Shown: positions 26,361 through 34,644 of the stretch, piece after piece
Layout of the letters: each line of letters starts with the position of its first letter
Position numbering within the stretch: position 1 is the first letter of the stretch
From: an uncultured Ruminococcus sp.
Lineage (GTDB): Bacteria; Bacillota; Clostridia; Oscillospirales; Ruminococcaceae
Direction: 5' to 3'
Assembly: GCA_900315755.1 (NCBI GenBank)
Contig: ONAI01000006.1
Span: forward strand, 1 to 64,000
DNA: 64,000 nt
The notes under the pieces: generated by a model
Database searches by the model: none
Seen by the model: the letters and a program-made list of their open reading frames with translations, nothing else
Told to the model about the DNA's origin: nothing
Position numbers and translations under genes: made by a program

Positions 26361-26387
26361 TAGTGCATAAAGAAAACCAAAGGAGTT

Positions 26388-26447
26388 ATGAACATGAATA
26401 ATTACAGACATATCACCAATTCGGAACGAATGCGATGTTACAAATAG
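26388..26447 (+). CDS. Putative 19-residue leader peptide before the transporter
   Basis: A short frame directly behind the promoter and an AAAGGAG site encodes MNMNNYRHITNSERMRCYK and stops 45 bp before the transporter lipoprotein gene. It ends with a cysteine near the C-terminus. Position and ribosome site suggest a translated leader that could couple cysteine supply to expression. Whether it is translated is unknown; similar short frames precede two other sulfur genes in this window. Confidence 0.5.
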   Translation: MNMNNYRHITNSERMRCYK

Positions 26448-26492
26448 AATATTCGTCCTCAAATCAAGTTTTTAATATGAAAGGTGATAAAT

Positions 26493-27704
26493 ATGAATAA
26501 CAAATTAAAGATCGCATCCGTACTTACAGTCCTCTCCCTTTTCACAGGCTGTGCAGGACTTAACAATTCAAGCTCATCAAATTCAAAGACTTCATCCACC
26601 ACATCTGCCAGCACATCCGCTGCATCAACTGCTTCCACCACAAAGGACTGCTGCGAGGGAGGCACCGGTGACTGTTGCAAGACCTCAGGTCCTGCTGACT
26701 GCTGCGGAGACAGCGCCGAGACAGTTCTCGGTTCACCGGAAAAGTCGAGCATTTCGATCGGCTACCTCAACTCAACTGCTCATCTTCTCGCGTTCGTTGC
26801 CGAGGAAGAGGGCTACTTCGAGGAGGAAGGTCTTGATGTAAATCTCGTTCAGTTTTCAAGTGCTTCCGAACTCGTGAACGGTCTTGAATCCGACAAGCTC
26901 GACGTTGCTTTCATCGGTTCAGTACCTACACTGACATTCCAGAGTCAGGGACACGATATTTCCATTTTCGGCGGCGCGATGACTAACGGTCACGGCTACG
27001 TTATCAAGTCCGAATACGCTGACAAGGATGAACAGGGCGTGGAAGTCCTCAAGGGCAGAAACGTTGCATCCGTAAAGAACAGCGTTCAGGACGCTGAGCT
27101 CCAGATACTTCTCAAGAACGCCGGTATCAAGATCGGTGAGGGCGATGATGAGGTCAACATCGTTTACTTCGACAGCCAGAAGGACGCTTACGCTGCACTT
27201 CTCAACAGCACTATCGACGCTGCTTCCGTTTACTCTCCTTACGCTTCGCTTGCAAAGTCGCAGGGCTACAAGGTAGTTTACTACTGCGCTCACGAAAAGG
27301 CTCTCGAAAACCAGCCTTGCTGCCGACAGGTCGCTAAGACTTCCGCACTCAAGGATAATCCTAATACATACACAGCAGTAGAAAGAGCGTTTATCAAGGC
27401 TTACCACTTCACTCAGACCGACCACAAGGGTACTGTAAAGGACGTTAAAAAGTACATCGACATCGACGAGGACTTCATCGACACTGAGGTCTACGGCGGA
27501 TACAGTGTATCAAGTCCTGATCCCGACAAGAAGGGTACTCTCACACTCAAAGATACTATCGTAGAACTTGGCTACACAAACGATTACGACATCGAACCGC
27601 ATTACAACACCGCTATTTACAAGAAAGCTCTCGACAGTATATTAGCTGAAGGCTCAGATGATATATATAAATCTTTAGAGGTGCATTTCAATGACTACGA
27701 ATAA
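26493..27704 (+). CDS. TauA/SsuA-type ABC substrate-binding lipoprotein with cysteine-pair cluster
   Basis: 403 residues starting at the ATG behind AAAGGTG. A lipobox (FTGC, C20) anchors it outside the membrane. A Ser/Thr-rich linker carries three Cys-Cys pairs (C53-C54, C61-C62, C70-C71) spaced 8-9 residues apart, and a fourth pair (QPCCRQ) lies near 275. From residue 85 it is a NitT/TauT-class binding domain (SIGYLNSTAHLLAFVAEEEG, then GYFEEEGLDV). The class imports sulfonates, nitrate, cyanate or thiamine precursors. The cysteine cluster is not part of the usual fold and suggests metal or thiol binding. The neighbourhood is sulfur metabolism. Overlaps the ATPase gene by 14 bp. Confidence 0.88.
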   Translation: MNNKLKIASVLTVLSLFTGCAGLNNSSSSNSKTSSTTSASTSAASTASTTKDCCEGGTGDCCKTSGPADCCGDSAETVLGSPEKSSISIGYLNSTAHLLAFVAEEEGYFEEEGLDVNLVQFSSASELVNGLESDKLDVAFIGSVPTLTFQSQGHDISIFGGAMTNGHGYVIKSEYADKDEQGVEVLKGRNVASVKNSVQDAELQILLKNAGIKIGEGDDEVNIVYFDSQKDAYAALLNSTIDAASVYSPYASLAKSQGYKVVYYCAHEKALENQPCCRQVAKTSALKDNPNTYTAVERAFIKAYHFTQTDHKGTVKDVKKYIDIDEDFIDTEVYGGYSVSSPDPDKKGTLTLKDTIVELGYTNDYDIEPHYNTAIYKKALDSILAEGSDDIYKSLEVHFNDYE

Positions 27705-28509
27705 AATAGAGATAAAAGATCTTTCGGTTAATTACATAGAAAACAAGCGCAGCTTCAATGCACTCCACGATGTTTCATTCGGCGTTGCTGACGGCGAATT
27801 CGTAAGTGTTATCGGTGCGAGCGGCTGCGGAAAATCTACTCTGCTCAGTGTCCTGGAGGGGCTTTATGCCCCTGCCGGCGGCACAGTACAGATAGACGGA
27901 AAAGAACTCCACGGCACAGGTACAGAACGCGGAGTTGTATTCCAGCATTATTCACTCTTCCCGTGGATGACTACAAAGAAGAATATCGAATTCGGTATCA
28001 AACAGGCACGCAAGGACGTAAAGCGCAGCGACCGTGCACGAATTGCTGAAGAGTACCTTACAAAGGTCGGACTTTCCGGCTTCGGCAGCAAGTATCCCTC
28101 ACAGCTTTCCGGCGGTATGCAGCAGCGCGCAGCTATCGCAAGAGCTCTTGCAATGGATACCGAGATACTCCTTATGGATGAGCCTTTTAGCGCGATCGAT
28201 CCGAAAAACCGCGTTATTTTGCAGGAGCTTCTCCTTAAGCTCTGGGAGGGCGACGGCTCTGAACCGCGCAAGACCGTCGTATTCGTTACCCACGACATCG
28301 ACGAGGCTATTCTCCTTTCCGACAAAATTGTAGTTCTTACCGCTCACCCCGGAACAGTCAATGAAGTGGTCAACGTGCCATTTGAACGTCCGCGCAGACG
28401 TGATGATCTCGTAAGAACCAGTGAATACGGAAAGTTCCGCAACAAGCTTCTTTCTCTGCTTTACAATGATATTGCCGAGCGTATCGGCGGAGATGAGGTT
28501 GTATTATGA
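27691..28509 (+). CDS. TauB/SsuB-type ABC transporter ATPase
   Basis: 272 residues with Walker A GASGCGKST (about 48-56), Q-loop FQHYSLFPW, signature LSGGMQQR and Walker B ILLMDEPFSAID, followed by THDIDEA. The FxWMT pattern after the Q-loop is typical of nitrate/sulfonate/taurine importers. GAGGTG precedes the ATG, which lies within the end of the binding-protein gene. It supplies energy to the permease encoded downstream. Confidence 0.95.
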   Translation: MTTNKIEIKDLSVNYIENKRSFNALHDVSFGVADGEFVSVIGASGCGKSTLLSVLEGLYAPAGGTVQIDGKELHGTGTERGVVFQHYSLFPWMTTKKNIEFGIKQARKDVKRSDRARIAEEYLTKVGLSGFGSKYPSQLSGGMQQRAAIARALAMDTEILLMDEPFSAIDPKNRVILQELLLKLWEGDGSEPRKTVVFVTHDIDEAILLSDKIVVLTAHPGTVNEVVNVPFERPRRRDDLVRTSEYGKFRNKLLSLLYNDIAERIGGDEVVL

Positions 28510-29426
28510 CGATCAAAAAACGCTATCTCCGCATTGCACATTTACTCTTCATCGCACTGCTGCTGATACAACTGATACCGGATCAGGCAACCTATCCGGT
28601 ATATACATCACTGCTTGTAAGATTCGCAGTCGGAACCGAAGTAGTTGTTCTCATTGCATCGGCACTTATTAAAAAGGAAGAATCACTTGCACTTCTTGTT
28701 GACATTGCAGGCTTCCTGTTCGTACTCTTAGGAGTATGGTCACTTGTTACGGCAAAGTATAACTACCTCAATCCACAGCTTTTCCCTGCCCCCGGAAAGA
28801 TAATCCATCAGTTCGTGGTGGACAGAGACAAGATATGGGTAAACGTCAAGAGCTCACTTCTTACAATAATCAAAGGCTTCGTAATTGCAACAGCGGTTGC
28901 TGTACCGCTTGGACTTTTCATTGGCTGGAGTGCACGAGTTGGCAGCGCAGCTACCTACATCACAAAGTTTTTCAGCTCGATACCGCCGATCGTTTACATC
29001 CCCTATGGTATCGCACTTCTCCCGACATTCAAGTCCGTATCAGTATTCGTTATCTTCCTCGCAACCTTCTGGCCGGTATTCGCAGGCACTATGAGCGGCG
29101 TCCTCGGCGTTGACAAGAAGATAATCGACTCCGCAAAGGTGCTTAATGTCGGCAAATTCGAGACTCTTTTCAAGGTAATACTTCCGGCATCCTTGCAGCA
29201 GATATTCCTCGGCTGCAATCAGGGACTCAGCGTTTCATTCATACTCCTCACATCAGCAGAGATGATAGCTGCTAAGGACGGTATGGGCTACTACGTTAAA
29301 TACTACTCCGATTTCGGAGACTACACACGTACTATAACCGGACTTCTCGTTATCGGTTTCGTGGTTATCGGAGTAACATTCCTGTTCAACAAACTCCAGA
29401 ACCGCTTGCTCCGTTGGAAGCACTAA
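28506..29426 (+). CDS. TauC/SsuC-type ABC transporter permease
   Basis: 306 residues with about seven hydrophobic helices. Two N-terminal helices (about 10-70) precede the BPD_transp_1 core, and the cytoplasmic EAA-type loop appears as DSAKVLNVGKFETLFKVILP. It overlaps the ATPase gene by 4 bp (ATGA). Together with the lipoprotein and ATPase it forms a complete importer. A terminator follows at 29489-29527, so the operon ends here. Confidence 0.94.
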   Translation: MTIKKRYLRIAHLLFIALLLIQLIPDQATYPVYTSLLVRFAVGTEVVVLIASALIKKEESLALLVDIAGFLFVLLGVWSLVTAKYNYLNPQLFPAPGKIIHQFVVDRDKIWVNVKSSLLTIIKGFVIATAVAVPLGLFIGWSARVGSAATYITKFFSSIPPIVYIPYGIALLPTFKSVSVFVIFLATFWPVFAGTMSGVLGVDKKIIDSAKVLNVGKFETLFKVILPASLQQIFLGCNQGLSVSFILLTSAEMIAAKDGMGYYVKYYSDFGDYTRTITGLLVIGFVVIGVTFLFNKLQNRLLRWKH

Positions 29427-29488
29427 GCGCTGAATCCGCACTGCTGCTCGTAAACTCGCTTACAGCACAGTGACAAATGAATATAACT

Positions 29489-29527
29489 AAAAAGCCAGAG
29501 AGCGATGATCGTTCTTTGGCTTTTTTA
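29489..29527 (+). terminator. Terminator of the transporter operon
   Basis: AAAAGCCAGAGAGCG-ATGAT-CGTTCTTTGGCTTTTTT, with one or two mismatches in a 14-bp stem. Confidence 0.9.
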
Positions 29528-29605
29528 TCAAAAACGCAAAGTGTATAATTCCTATGTGGATTATAGGATATTTCTATAACTATTGCCGAATATAGTCTGA
29601 ACCTA

Positions 29606-29634
29606 TTGACAAAGTGAGTAATAGATGGTATAAT
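29606..29634 (+). promoter_or_regulatory. Promoter of the methyltransferase-cysteine operon
   Basis: TTGACA (29606-29611), 17 bp, TATAAT (29629-29634). Confidence 0.85.
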
Positions 29635-29683
29635 ACATACAGTTCCGATAGGAATACAAAGAATTATGAAAGGATCGCTGATT

Positions 29684-29770
29684 ATGAGAACATTTATAAT
29701 GTGCTGTTGTATGAATAACATTGAAACTGTCCGTATTCTGCATACTTATGCTCAGCGATGTTGCGCCTGA
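29684..29770 (+). CDS. Polycysteine leader peptide (28 residues)
   Basis: A short frame behind AAAGGA encodes MRTFIMCCCMNNIETVRILH followed by TYAQRCCA. Five of 28 codons are cysteine: three in a row at codons 7-9 and two at codons 26-27, just before the stop. It lies between a consensus promoter and a strong terminator that precedes a cysteine-biosynthesis operon. This is the layout of an amino-acid attenuator in which ribosome stalling at Cys codons would permit readthrough. Polycysteine leader ORFs acting this way are known from mycobacteria; here it is inferred. Confidence 0.7.
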   Translation: MRTFIMCCCMNNIETVRILHTYAQRCCA

Positions 29771-29810
29771 TCTTACATTGATGAGTATGTGACAGCTTCG
29801 GCTGTTATGC

Positions 29811-29840
29811 GCGGAATGCGGTATGCATTCCGCTTTTTTT
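29811..29840 (+). terminator. Attenuator terminator after the polycysteine leader
   Basis: GCGGAATGC-GGTAT-GCATTCCGC followed by TTTTTTT, 41 bp after the leader stop and 18 bp before the methyltransferase start. A smaller hairpin (ACAGC-TTCG-GCTGT, 29792-29805) lies between leader and terminator. Confidence 0.85.
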
Positions 29841-29857
29841 ATATTTTGGAGGTTTTT

Positions 29858-30754
29858 ATGGTCAATGAAAGAGAAAGCGTGACCGCTAAAATGTGTGCGT
29901 TTGTCAGAGCATGGCACTCCAACCGCTCACGCAGCAAGATTTACGATGACTACCTTGCCTACGACTTTATGGGCAAAGACGAATACGAAGCGATTTACGA
30001 TATGATAAGCGGCGGCTTCGACGGTACTCAGGATTTCAGCCGCGAGGACACTGAGCAGCTCATCATCGAATACATCGCTCCCATACCGCTCTCACGCATA
30101 CACTTCAATGAGAGCAGACTCGAAAATTTCGCAGCCAGAAACGGCAGTATCCAGTACGTCATATGCGGTGCAGGCTCGGACACATTTTCGTTCCGCAACA
30201 ACAATGAGAATATCGAGATATTCGAGATAGATCACCCCGATACTCAACGCTATAAGCTTGAAAAGATCAGGGAGCTCGAATGGAATCTCCGTCCGAATGT
30301 ACACTATGTACCGGTTGATTTCGAGAAGGAGCGAATGTGCGATAAGCTCCTCGAAGCCGGCTTTGATCCGGCAAAAAAGACGTTTTTCAGTATACTCGGC
30401 GTGTCATACTACCTTACACTTGATGTGTTCACGGATACGTTAAGGCAAATGGCTGAACTCGCAGCACTCGGAAGTGCAATCGTATTCGATTACCCGATAA
30501 AAACCGGCACTTTTCCCGGCAGAGTTGCACGTCTCGAACAGATAACCCATTCTCTTGGAGAGGTAATGCGCGGCGGTTTTGATTACAATGAAGTATCCCG
30601 TGCGCTCTACTCGCTGGGATTCCAGATAGACACCTATATGCCGCCCGAAAAGGTGCAGTCGGAATACTTCGACGGACGCACCGACGGCTTGAAAGCTTTT
30701 GAAAACGTGAGCCTGATCTCGGCAACCTACACCGCAGGCTATGACTATGAATAA
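29858..30754 (+). CDS. SAM-dependent methyltransferase, leucine-carboxyl-methyltransferase (LCM) family
   Basis: 298 residues starting behind TTGGAGG. The Rossmann motif I is VICGAGSDTFSFR, followed by IFEIDHPDTQRYKLEKIREL, the pattern of the LCM/PPM1 family that in bacteria includes polyketide and mycobacterial O-methyltransferases. A motif YLTLDVFTDTL lies in the second half. The acceptor is unknown. It is the first structural gene behind a cysteine attenuator and precedes cystathionine synthase/lyase and cysteine synthase, so a thiol or sulfur-amino-acid acceptor is possible but unproven. Confidence 0.85.
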   Translation: MVNERESVTAKMCAFVRAWHSNRSRSKIYDDYLAYDFMGKDEYEAIYDMISGGFDGTQDFSREDTEQLIIEYIAPIPLSRIHFNESRLENFAARNGSIQYVICGAGSDTFSFRNNNENIEIFEIDHPDTQRYKLEKIRELEWNLRPNVHYVPVDFEKERMCDKLLEAGFDPAKKTFFSILGVSYYLTLDVFTDTLRQMAELAALGSAIVFDYPIKTGTFPGRVARLEQITHSLGEVMRGGFDYNEVSRALYSLGFQIDTYMPPEKVQSEYFDGRTDGLKAFENVSLISATYTAGYDYE

Positions 30755-30850
30755 TCCTGAATGCGGAATCAGGAATTATGGTGTCCGCTGACGCATACGA
30801 ATCAAAAACAATTGTAACGGTGCTTTACGAGCGCCGCACATAAACGGGAA

Positions 30851-30880
30851 ATTCACGGGCGAGCAGAACTCGTCCCCACA
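30851..30880. repeat. Dispersed hairpin repeat, copy A
   Basis: A 30-bp element starting ATTCACGGGCGAGC and ending CCCCACA; 26 of 30 positions match copy B at 33042-33071. Both can form a GGGCGAG..CTCGTCC-type hairpin. Here it lies in the leader of the cystathionine synthase/lyase gene. Confidence 0.75.
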
Positions 30881-30899
30881 TAGACAAAGGAGAATTATT

Positions 30900-32060
30900 A
30901 TGAGCATTTTTAAGAATACAGAAACAGCACTTATCCACGGAGGTATCTCCATTGACGAGCGTACAGGCGCAGTAAATGTGCCGATATACCAGACATCCAC
31001 CTACAAGCAGGACGGTCTCGGAAAAATGCGCGGCTATGAGTATTCGCGCACAGGAAACCCTACCCGTGAGGCTCTTGAAGCCCTCATCAGAGACCTCGAA
31101 GGCGGCTATGCAGGCTTTGCTTTCGGTTCAGGAATGGCAGCCCTCACAGCGGTACTCAGTCTGCTGCACAGCGGCGACAGAGTGCTCATTTCCAGCAACG
31201 TCTACGGCGGAACTTTCCGTCTGCTGAGCAAGGTATTCGACCACTTCGATTTCACATACACAATTGCCGATACCGCTGACCCGGATGTGTATGAGACTCA
31301 GATAACCGATGACGTTAAGGCAGTCATCATCGAAAGCCCTGCAAATCCCCTCATGACAGTTACCGATATTGCAGCAATTGCTGAGGTATCACATAGACAC
31401 GGACTTCTCGTCATCGTGGACAACACCTTCATGACACCTTATCTCCAGAAGCCGCTTGCACTCGGGGCAGATATAGTAGTCCACAGCGCAACTAAGTACC
31501 TCGGCGGTCACAGCGACGTTGTCTCAGGACTTGCAGTTGTCAGCACTCCAGAGCTTGCCGAGAAGATCGCTTTCATACAGAATTCAACCGGCGGAGTTCT
31601 CGGACCTTTCGATTCGTTCCTGCTTATCCGCGGCATAAAAACTCTTGCTGTCCGCATGGACAGACACGTTGAGAACGCTGAAAAGGCTGCGGAGTTTTTA
31701 ACAAATCACAAGGCTGTTAAGAACGTCTATTATCCGGGACTGAAGTCCTCTCAGGGCTATGAGGTCAACAAAAAACAGGCTAAGAACGGCGGTGCAATGA
31801 TCTCATTCGAGCTGCACGAAAACTACGATATACACACATTCTTCGAGAGCCTTGAGCTTGTTTCCCTCGCAGAAAGTCTCGGCGGCGTGGAGTCCCTTGT
31901 ATGCCACCCGGCAACTATGACACACGCTTCTATTCCGGCTGATATACGCAAGAAAGTCGGTATCACTGACGGCCTTATCCGCCTGTCGGTCGGCATCGAG
32001 AACATTGAGGATATTCTCGAAGACATTGATCAGGCTATTGCAAAATCAGAAAGAAAGTGA
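30900..32060 (+). CDS. Cystathionine gamma-synthase/gamma-lyase family PLP enzyme
   Basis: 386 residues of the Cys/Met metabolism PLP family. It shows the YSRTGNPTR substrate loop, the SGMAAL phosphate-binding motif, IVDNTFMTPY with the cofactor Asp, and HSATKYLGGHSD with the Schiff-base Lys near 199. MetB joins O-acylhomoserine with cysteine, and MccB/MetC-type members cleave cystathionine or homocysteine; sequence alone does not decide. Since cysK follows by 10 bp, reverse transsulfuration (homocysteine to cysteine) is attractive. AAAGGAG precedes the ATG. The separate O-acetylhomoserine sulfhydrylase in this window is broken, so this gene may be the remaining route. Confidence 0.9.
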   Translation: MSIFKNTETALIHGGISIDERTGAVNVPIYQTSTYKQDGLGKMRGYEYSRTGNPTREALEALIRDLEGGYAGFAFGSGMAALTAVLSLLHSGDRVLISSNVYGGTFRLLSKVFDHFDFTYTIADTADPDVYETQITDDVKAVIIESPANPLMTVTDIAAIAEVSHRHGLLVIVDNTFMTPYLQKPLALGADIVVHSATKYLGGHSDVVSGLAVVSTPELAEKIAFIQNSTGGVLGPFDSFLLIRGIKTLAVRMDRHVENAEKAAEFLTNHKAVKNVYYPGLKSSQGYEVNKKQAKNGGAMISFELHENYDIHTFFESLELVSLAESLGGVESLVCHPATMTHASIPADIRKKVGITDGLIRLSVGIENIEDILEDIDQAIAKSERK

Positions 32061-32070
32061 GATAATAGAT

Positions 32071-32982
32071 ATGAGATACTATGATTCTATGCAGGCACTG
32101 ATCGGCAACACTCCCCTTGTGAGACTTGGAAATATCGTAAAGGCGGAGGGCGTGAACGTTTTCGCAAAGCTGGAACTCTGGAACCCCTCCGGAAGCGTCA
32201 AAGACCGCACCGGTCTTTACATGATAAACGATGCTGAAAGCCGCGGACTTCTTAAACCGGGCGGCACTATCGTTGAAGCTACTGCCGGAAATACCGGTCT
32301 CGGTATCGCCTTCGCAGCGCTGAACCGCGGCTACAAGATAATCTTTGTAGTACCAACAAAATTCTCGGCTGAAAAGCAGTCTCTCCTGAGAGCACTCGGC
32401 GCTGAGGTAGTGAACACTCCCCGCGAAAAGGGTATGCTCGGTGCTGTCGCAAAGGCTGAGGAAATAAAGGCTCAGATCCCCGGTTCTATCTCGCTGGAGC
32501 AGTTCAAGAACCAGAGCAATCCGCTCGCTCACTACGAAACTACCGGACGCGAGATATACGAAGCCCTTGACGGTAATATCGACTACGTTGTGGCAGGTGC
32601 AGGCAGCGGCGGTACTTACACCGGTATACTCCGCTATATCAAGGAAAAGAATCCACAGACAAAAGGTATTCTCGCTGATCCTGTCGGCTCGACTATGGGC
32701 GGCGGCGATCATGCCGACTATAACATCGAAGGCATCGGCAACGATTTCATCGCTGATACTATGGATATGTCCCTCGTGGACGATGTTATAAAGATGAACG
32801 ATAACGAAGCATTTGAATCTGCAAGACTGCTCGCAAAAACTGAGGGCATTATCGCAGGCTCATCCTCAGGAGCAGCAATGGCAGCGGTATTAAAACTTAT
32901 AAAAAGCGGCGCAAAGGGCAACATCGTAACAGTGTTCCCCGACCGCGGCGACCGCTATTTCAGTACCGGACTTTACGACTGA
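32071..32982 (+). CDS. cysK: Cysteine synthase / cystathionine beta-synthase family PLP enzyme
   Basis: 303 residues. The PLP lysine is K44 in NPSGSVKDR; EATAGNTG, GAGSGGTYTG and the C-terminal SSSGAAM motif are all present. The usual reaction is O-acetylserine plus sulfide to cysteine and acetate. Some clostridial members next to mccB act as O-acetylserine-dependent cystathionine beta-synthase, which would fit the order here. I chose the ATG at 32071 because it matches the family N-terminus (MRYYDSMQALIGNTPLVRLG). The upstream stop is 10 bp away. Confidence 0.92.
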   Translation: MRYYDSMQALIGNTPLVRLGNIVKAEGVNVFAKLELWNPSGSVKDRTGLYMINDAESRGLLKPGGTIVEATAGNTGLGIAFAALNRGYKIIFVVPTKFSAEKQSLLRALGAEVVNTPREKGMLGAVAKAEEIKAQIPGSISLEQFKNQSNPLAHYETTGREIYEALDGNIDYVVAGAGSGGTYTGILRYIKEKNPQTKGILADPVGSTMGGGDHADYNIEGIGNDFIADTMDMSLVDDVIKMNDNEAFESARLLAKTEGIIAGSSSGAAMAAVLKLIKSGAKGNIVTVFPDRGDRYFSTGLYD

Positions 32983-33041
32983 ACGAAACTGTAATTCGGA
33001 ATTTTGCAGGCGCTTTCCGAGTCCCAACAGACAATCAGAGT

Positions 33042-33071
33042 ATTCACGGGCGAGCGGAACCCGCCCCTACA
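33042..33071. repeat. Dispersed hairpin repeat, copy B
   Basis: Second copy of the 30-bp element, between cysK and the LysR gene. One stem change relative to copy A (T to C) keeps base pairing with the opposite G. Confidence 0.75.
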
Positions 33072-33126
33072 CGATAACGTTCAATCAGCCAAATGCAGAA
33101 GCCCACACCCAAAACGGAGGTATACA

Positions 33127-34038
33127 ATGACTTTACAGCAGCTTAAATATGTGATAGCAATTTCTTCTACCGGCTCTATGAACAAAGCAGCAGAACAGCT
33201 CTATGTTTCGCAGCCTTCTCTCACCTCATCGGTGCAGGAACTCGAAAAAGAAGCAGGTATCAAGATATTCAACCGCAGCGGACGCGGTGTTACTCTTACC
33301 AACGATGGCGCTGAATTCGTACAGTATGCCCGTCAGGTAGTGGGACAGTTCGATGTGCTTTCCGAGAAATACATCGGCAAGGGAAATGTAAAGAAGAAGT
33401 TCGGAGTTTCCGCACAGCACTACTCATTTGCCGTAAAAGCCTTTGTGGAAATGGTAAAGGAATTCGATACAGCAGAGTATGAATTTGCTGTCCGCGAAAC
33501 AAAAACTGCCGAGGTCATAAACGATGTATCAACTCTCAGAAGCGAAATCGGAATCATCTACCTCAACGACTTCAACCGCAAGTCCATAACAAAACTCCTT
33601 CACTCAAACGGTCTGGAGTTCCACACTCTGACAATGTGCAGCCCCTATGTTTACCTCTGGAAAGGACATCCGCTTGCAAACGAAAAAAAGATAACCTTTG
33701 AGCAGCTTGCTGACTACCCTTGCCTTTCATTCGAGCAAGGCGATAACAGTACATTTTACCTCGCTGAGGAACTCCTCAGCACTGCCGACTATCAGCGTAC
33801 TATCAAGGCAAACGACCGCGCCACCATGCTCAATCTGATGATAGGTCTGAACGGCTACACACTGTGTTCAGGAATCATCTGCGAAGAACTCAACGGCTCT
33901 GACTACATCGCTGTGCCGTTCGAGGACGAATCGAACGAGGCAATGGAGATCGGATATATCACACTCAAAAACGTTATTCTCAGCAAAATGGGTGAAATAT
34001 ATATCCGCGAGATAAAAAAATATCTTGGTATAGACTGA
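33127..34038 (+). CDS. LysR-family transcriptional regulator
   Basis: 303 residues starting behind ACGGAGG. The N-terminal winged helix (about 1-60) reads MTLQQLKYVIAISSTGSMNK then AAEQLYVSQPSLTSSVQELE, and the rest is a periplasmic-binding-protein-like sensor domain. It lies between the cysteine operon and the oxidoreductase operon, and an inverted repeat TAT-N8-ATA begins 3 bp after its stop codon in the promoter of the next operon. Its likely targets are the three promoters with this repeat. The CysB/CysL type of regulator would sense O-acetylserine or related compounds; the ligand here is unknown. Confidence 0.93.
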   Translation: MTLQQLKYVIAISSTGSMNKAAEQLYVSQPSLTSSVQELEKEAGIKIFNRSGRGVTLTNDGAEFVQYARQVVGQFDVLSEKYIGKGNVKKKFGVSAQHYSFAVKAFVEMVKEFDTAEYEFAVRETKTAEVINDVSTLRSEIGIIYLNDFNRKSITKLLHSNGLEFHTLTMCSPYVYLWKGHPLANEKKITFEQLADYPCLSFEQGDNSTFYLAEELLSTADYQRTIKANDRATMLNLMIGLNGYTLCSGIICEELNGSDYIAVPFEDESNEAMEIGYITLKNVILSKMGEIYIREIKKYLGID

Positions 34039-34040
34039 GC

Positions 34041-34096
34041 CTATAACTCCGCATAAAAGACCTGTATTGGACAAAATATGCGGATAGGTGTATAAT
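34041..34096 (+). promoter_or_regulatory. Sulfur-regulon-type promoter 2 (oxidoreductase operon)
   Basis: CTAT-N8-ATAA (34041-34056), 10 bp, TTGGAC (34067-34072), 18 bp, TATAAT (34091-34096). Same spacing as at 26305 and 36994. Confidence 0.8.
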
Positions 34097-34128
34097 CAAA
34101 GCATACCAAAATGATAGGAGAACTTGTT

Positions 34129-34644
34129 ATGATAGAAGTATTATGGCTCGGACGCGGCGGACAGGGTGCATTCACCGCTGCTAAGCTCCTCGGAGCAGCC
34201 TATACAATAGATGATGATAAAAAGTACGGTCTCGCTTTTCCCTCGTTCGGTCCTGAAAGACGCGGCGCACCTGTAAGAGCCTTCACAAAGCTCGATACAA
34301 AGCCTGTTGTGGACAGAAGCCAGACCGAAAAGGCTGACTACATCGTTATAATCGACGACACGCTGTATTCCCCTCAGCTTCGCGGACTTCTCAAAGATAA
34401 CGGTCAGGTCATCGTGAACTCAAAAAACAGCATCGACGGTGCTCTCACCTTCGATGCCGATAAGATCGCAGCTGAATTCAGACTTCCCACTGCAAACACC
34501 ATAATGCTCGGTCTGCTCGCAGGACTTTCGGGAATCATTACATCAGATGAAGCGATCAAAGCTATAAAGGGCTATATGCCTGCTAAAATTCAAGAGCGCA
34601 ACATCAGTGCGCTTCTAAGAGCTGTGCAGGAGGTGACAGAATGA
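34129..34644 (+). CDS. 2-oxoacid:ferredoxin oxidoreductase, gamma subunit
   Basis: 171 residues with the gamma-domain opening MIEVLWLGRGGQGAFTAAKL and the FPSFGPERRGAPVRAF motif, which help bind CoA and hold the complex. I chose the ATG at 34129 because AGGAG lies upstream and it matches the family start. The complex joins or removes CO2 at an acyl-CoA using reduced ferredoxin. It overlaps the delta gene by 4 bp, giving the order gamma-delta-alpha-beta seen in pyruvate, 2-oxoisovalerate and 2-oxoglutarate enzymes of anaerobes. Confidence 0.94.
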   Translation: MIEVLWLGRGGQGAFTAAKLLGAAYTIDDDKKYGLAFPSFGPERRGAPVRAFTKLDTKPVVDRSQTEKADYIVIIDDTLYSPQLRGLLKDNGQVIVNSKNSIDGALTFDADKIAAEFRLPTANTIMLGLLAGLSGIITSDEAIKAIKGYMPAKIQERNISALLRAVQEVTE

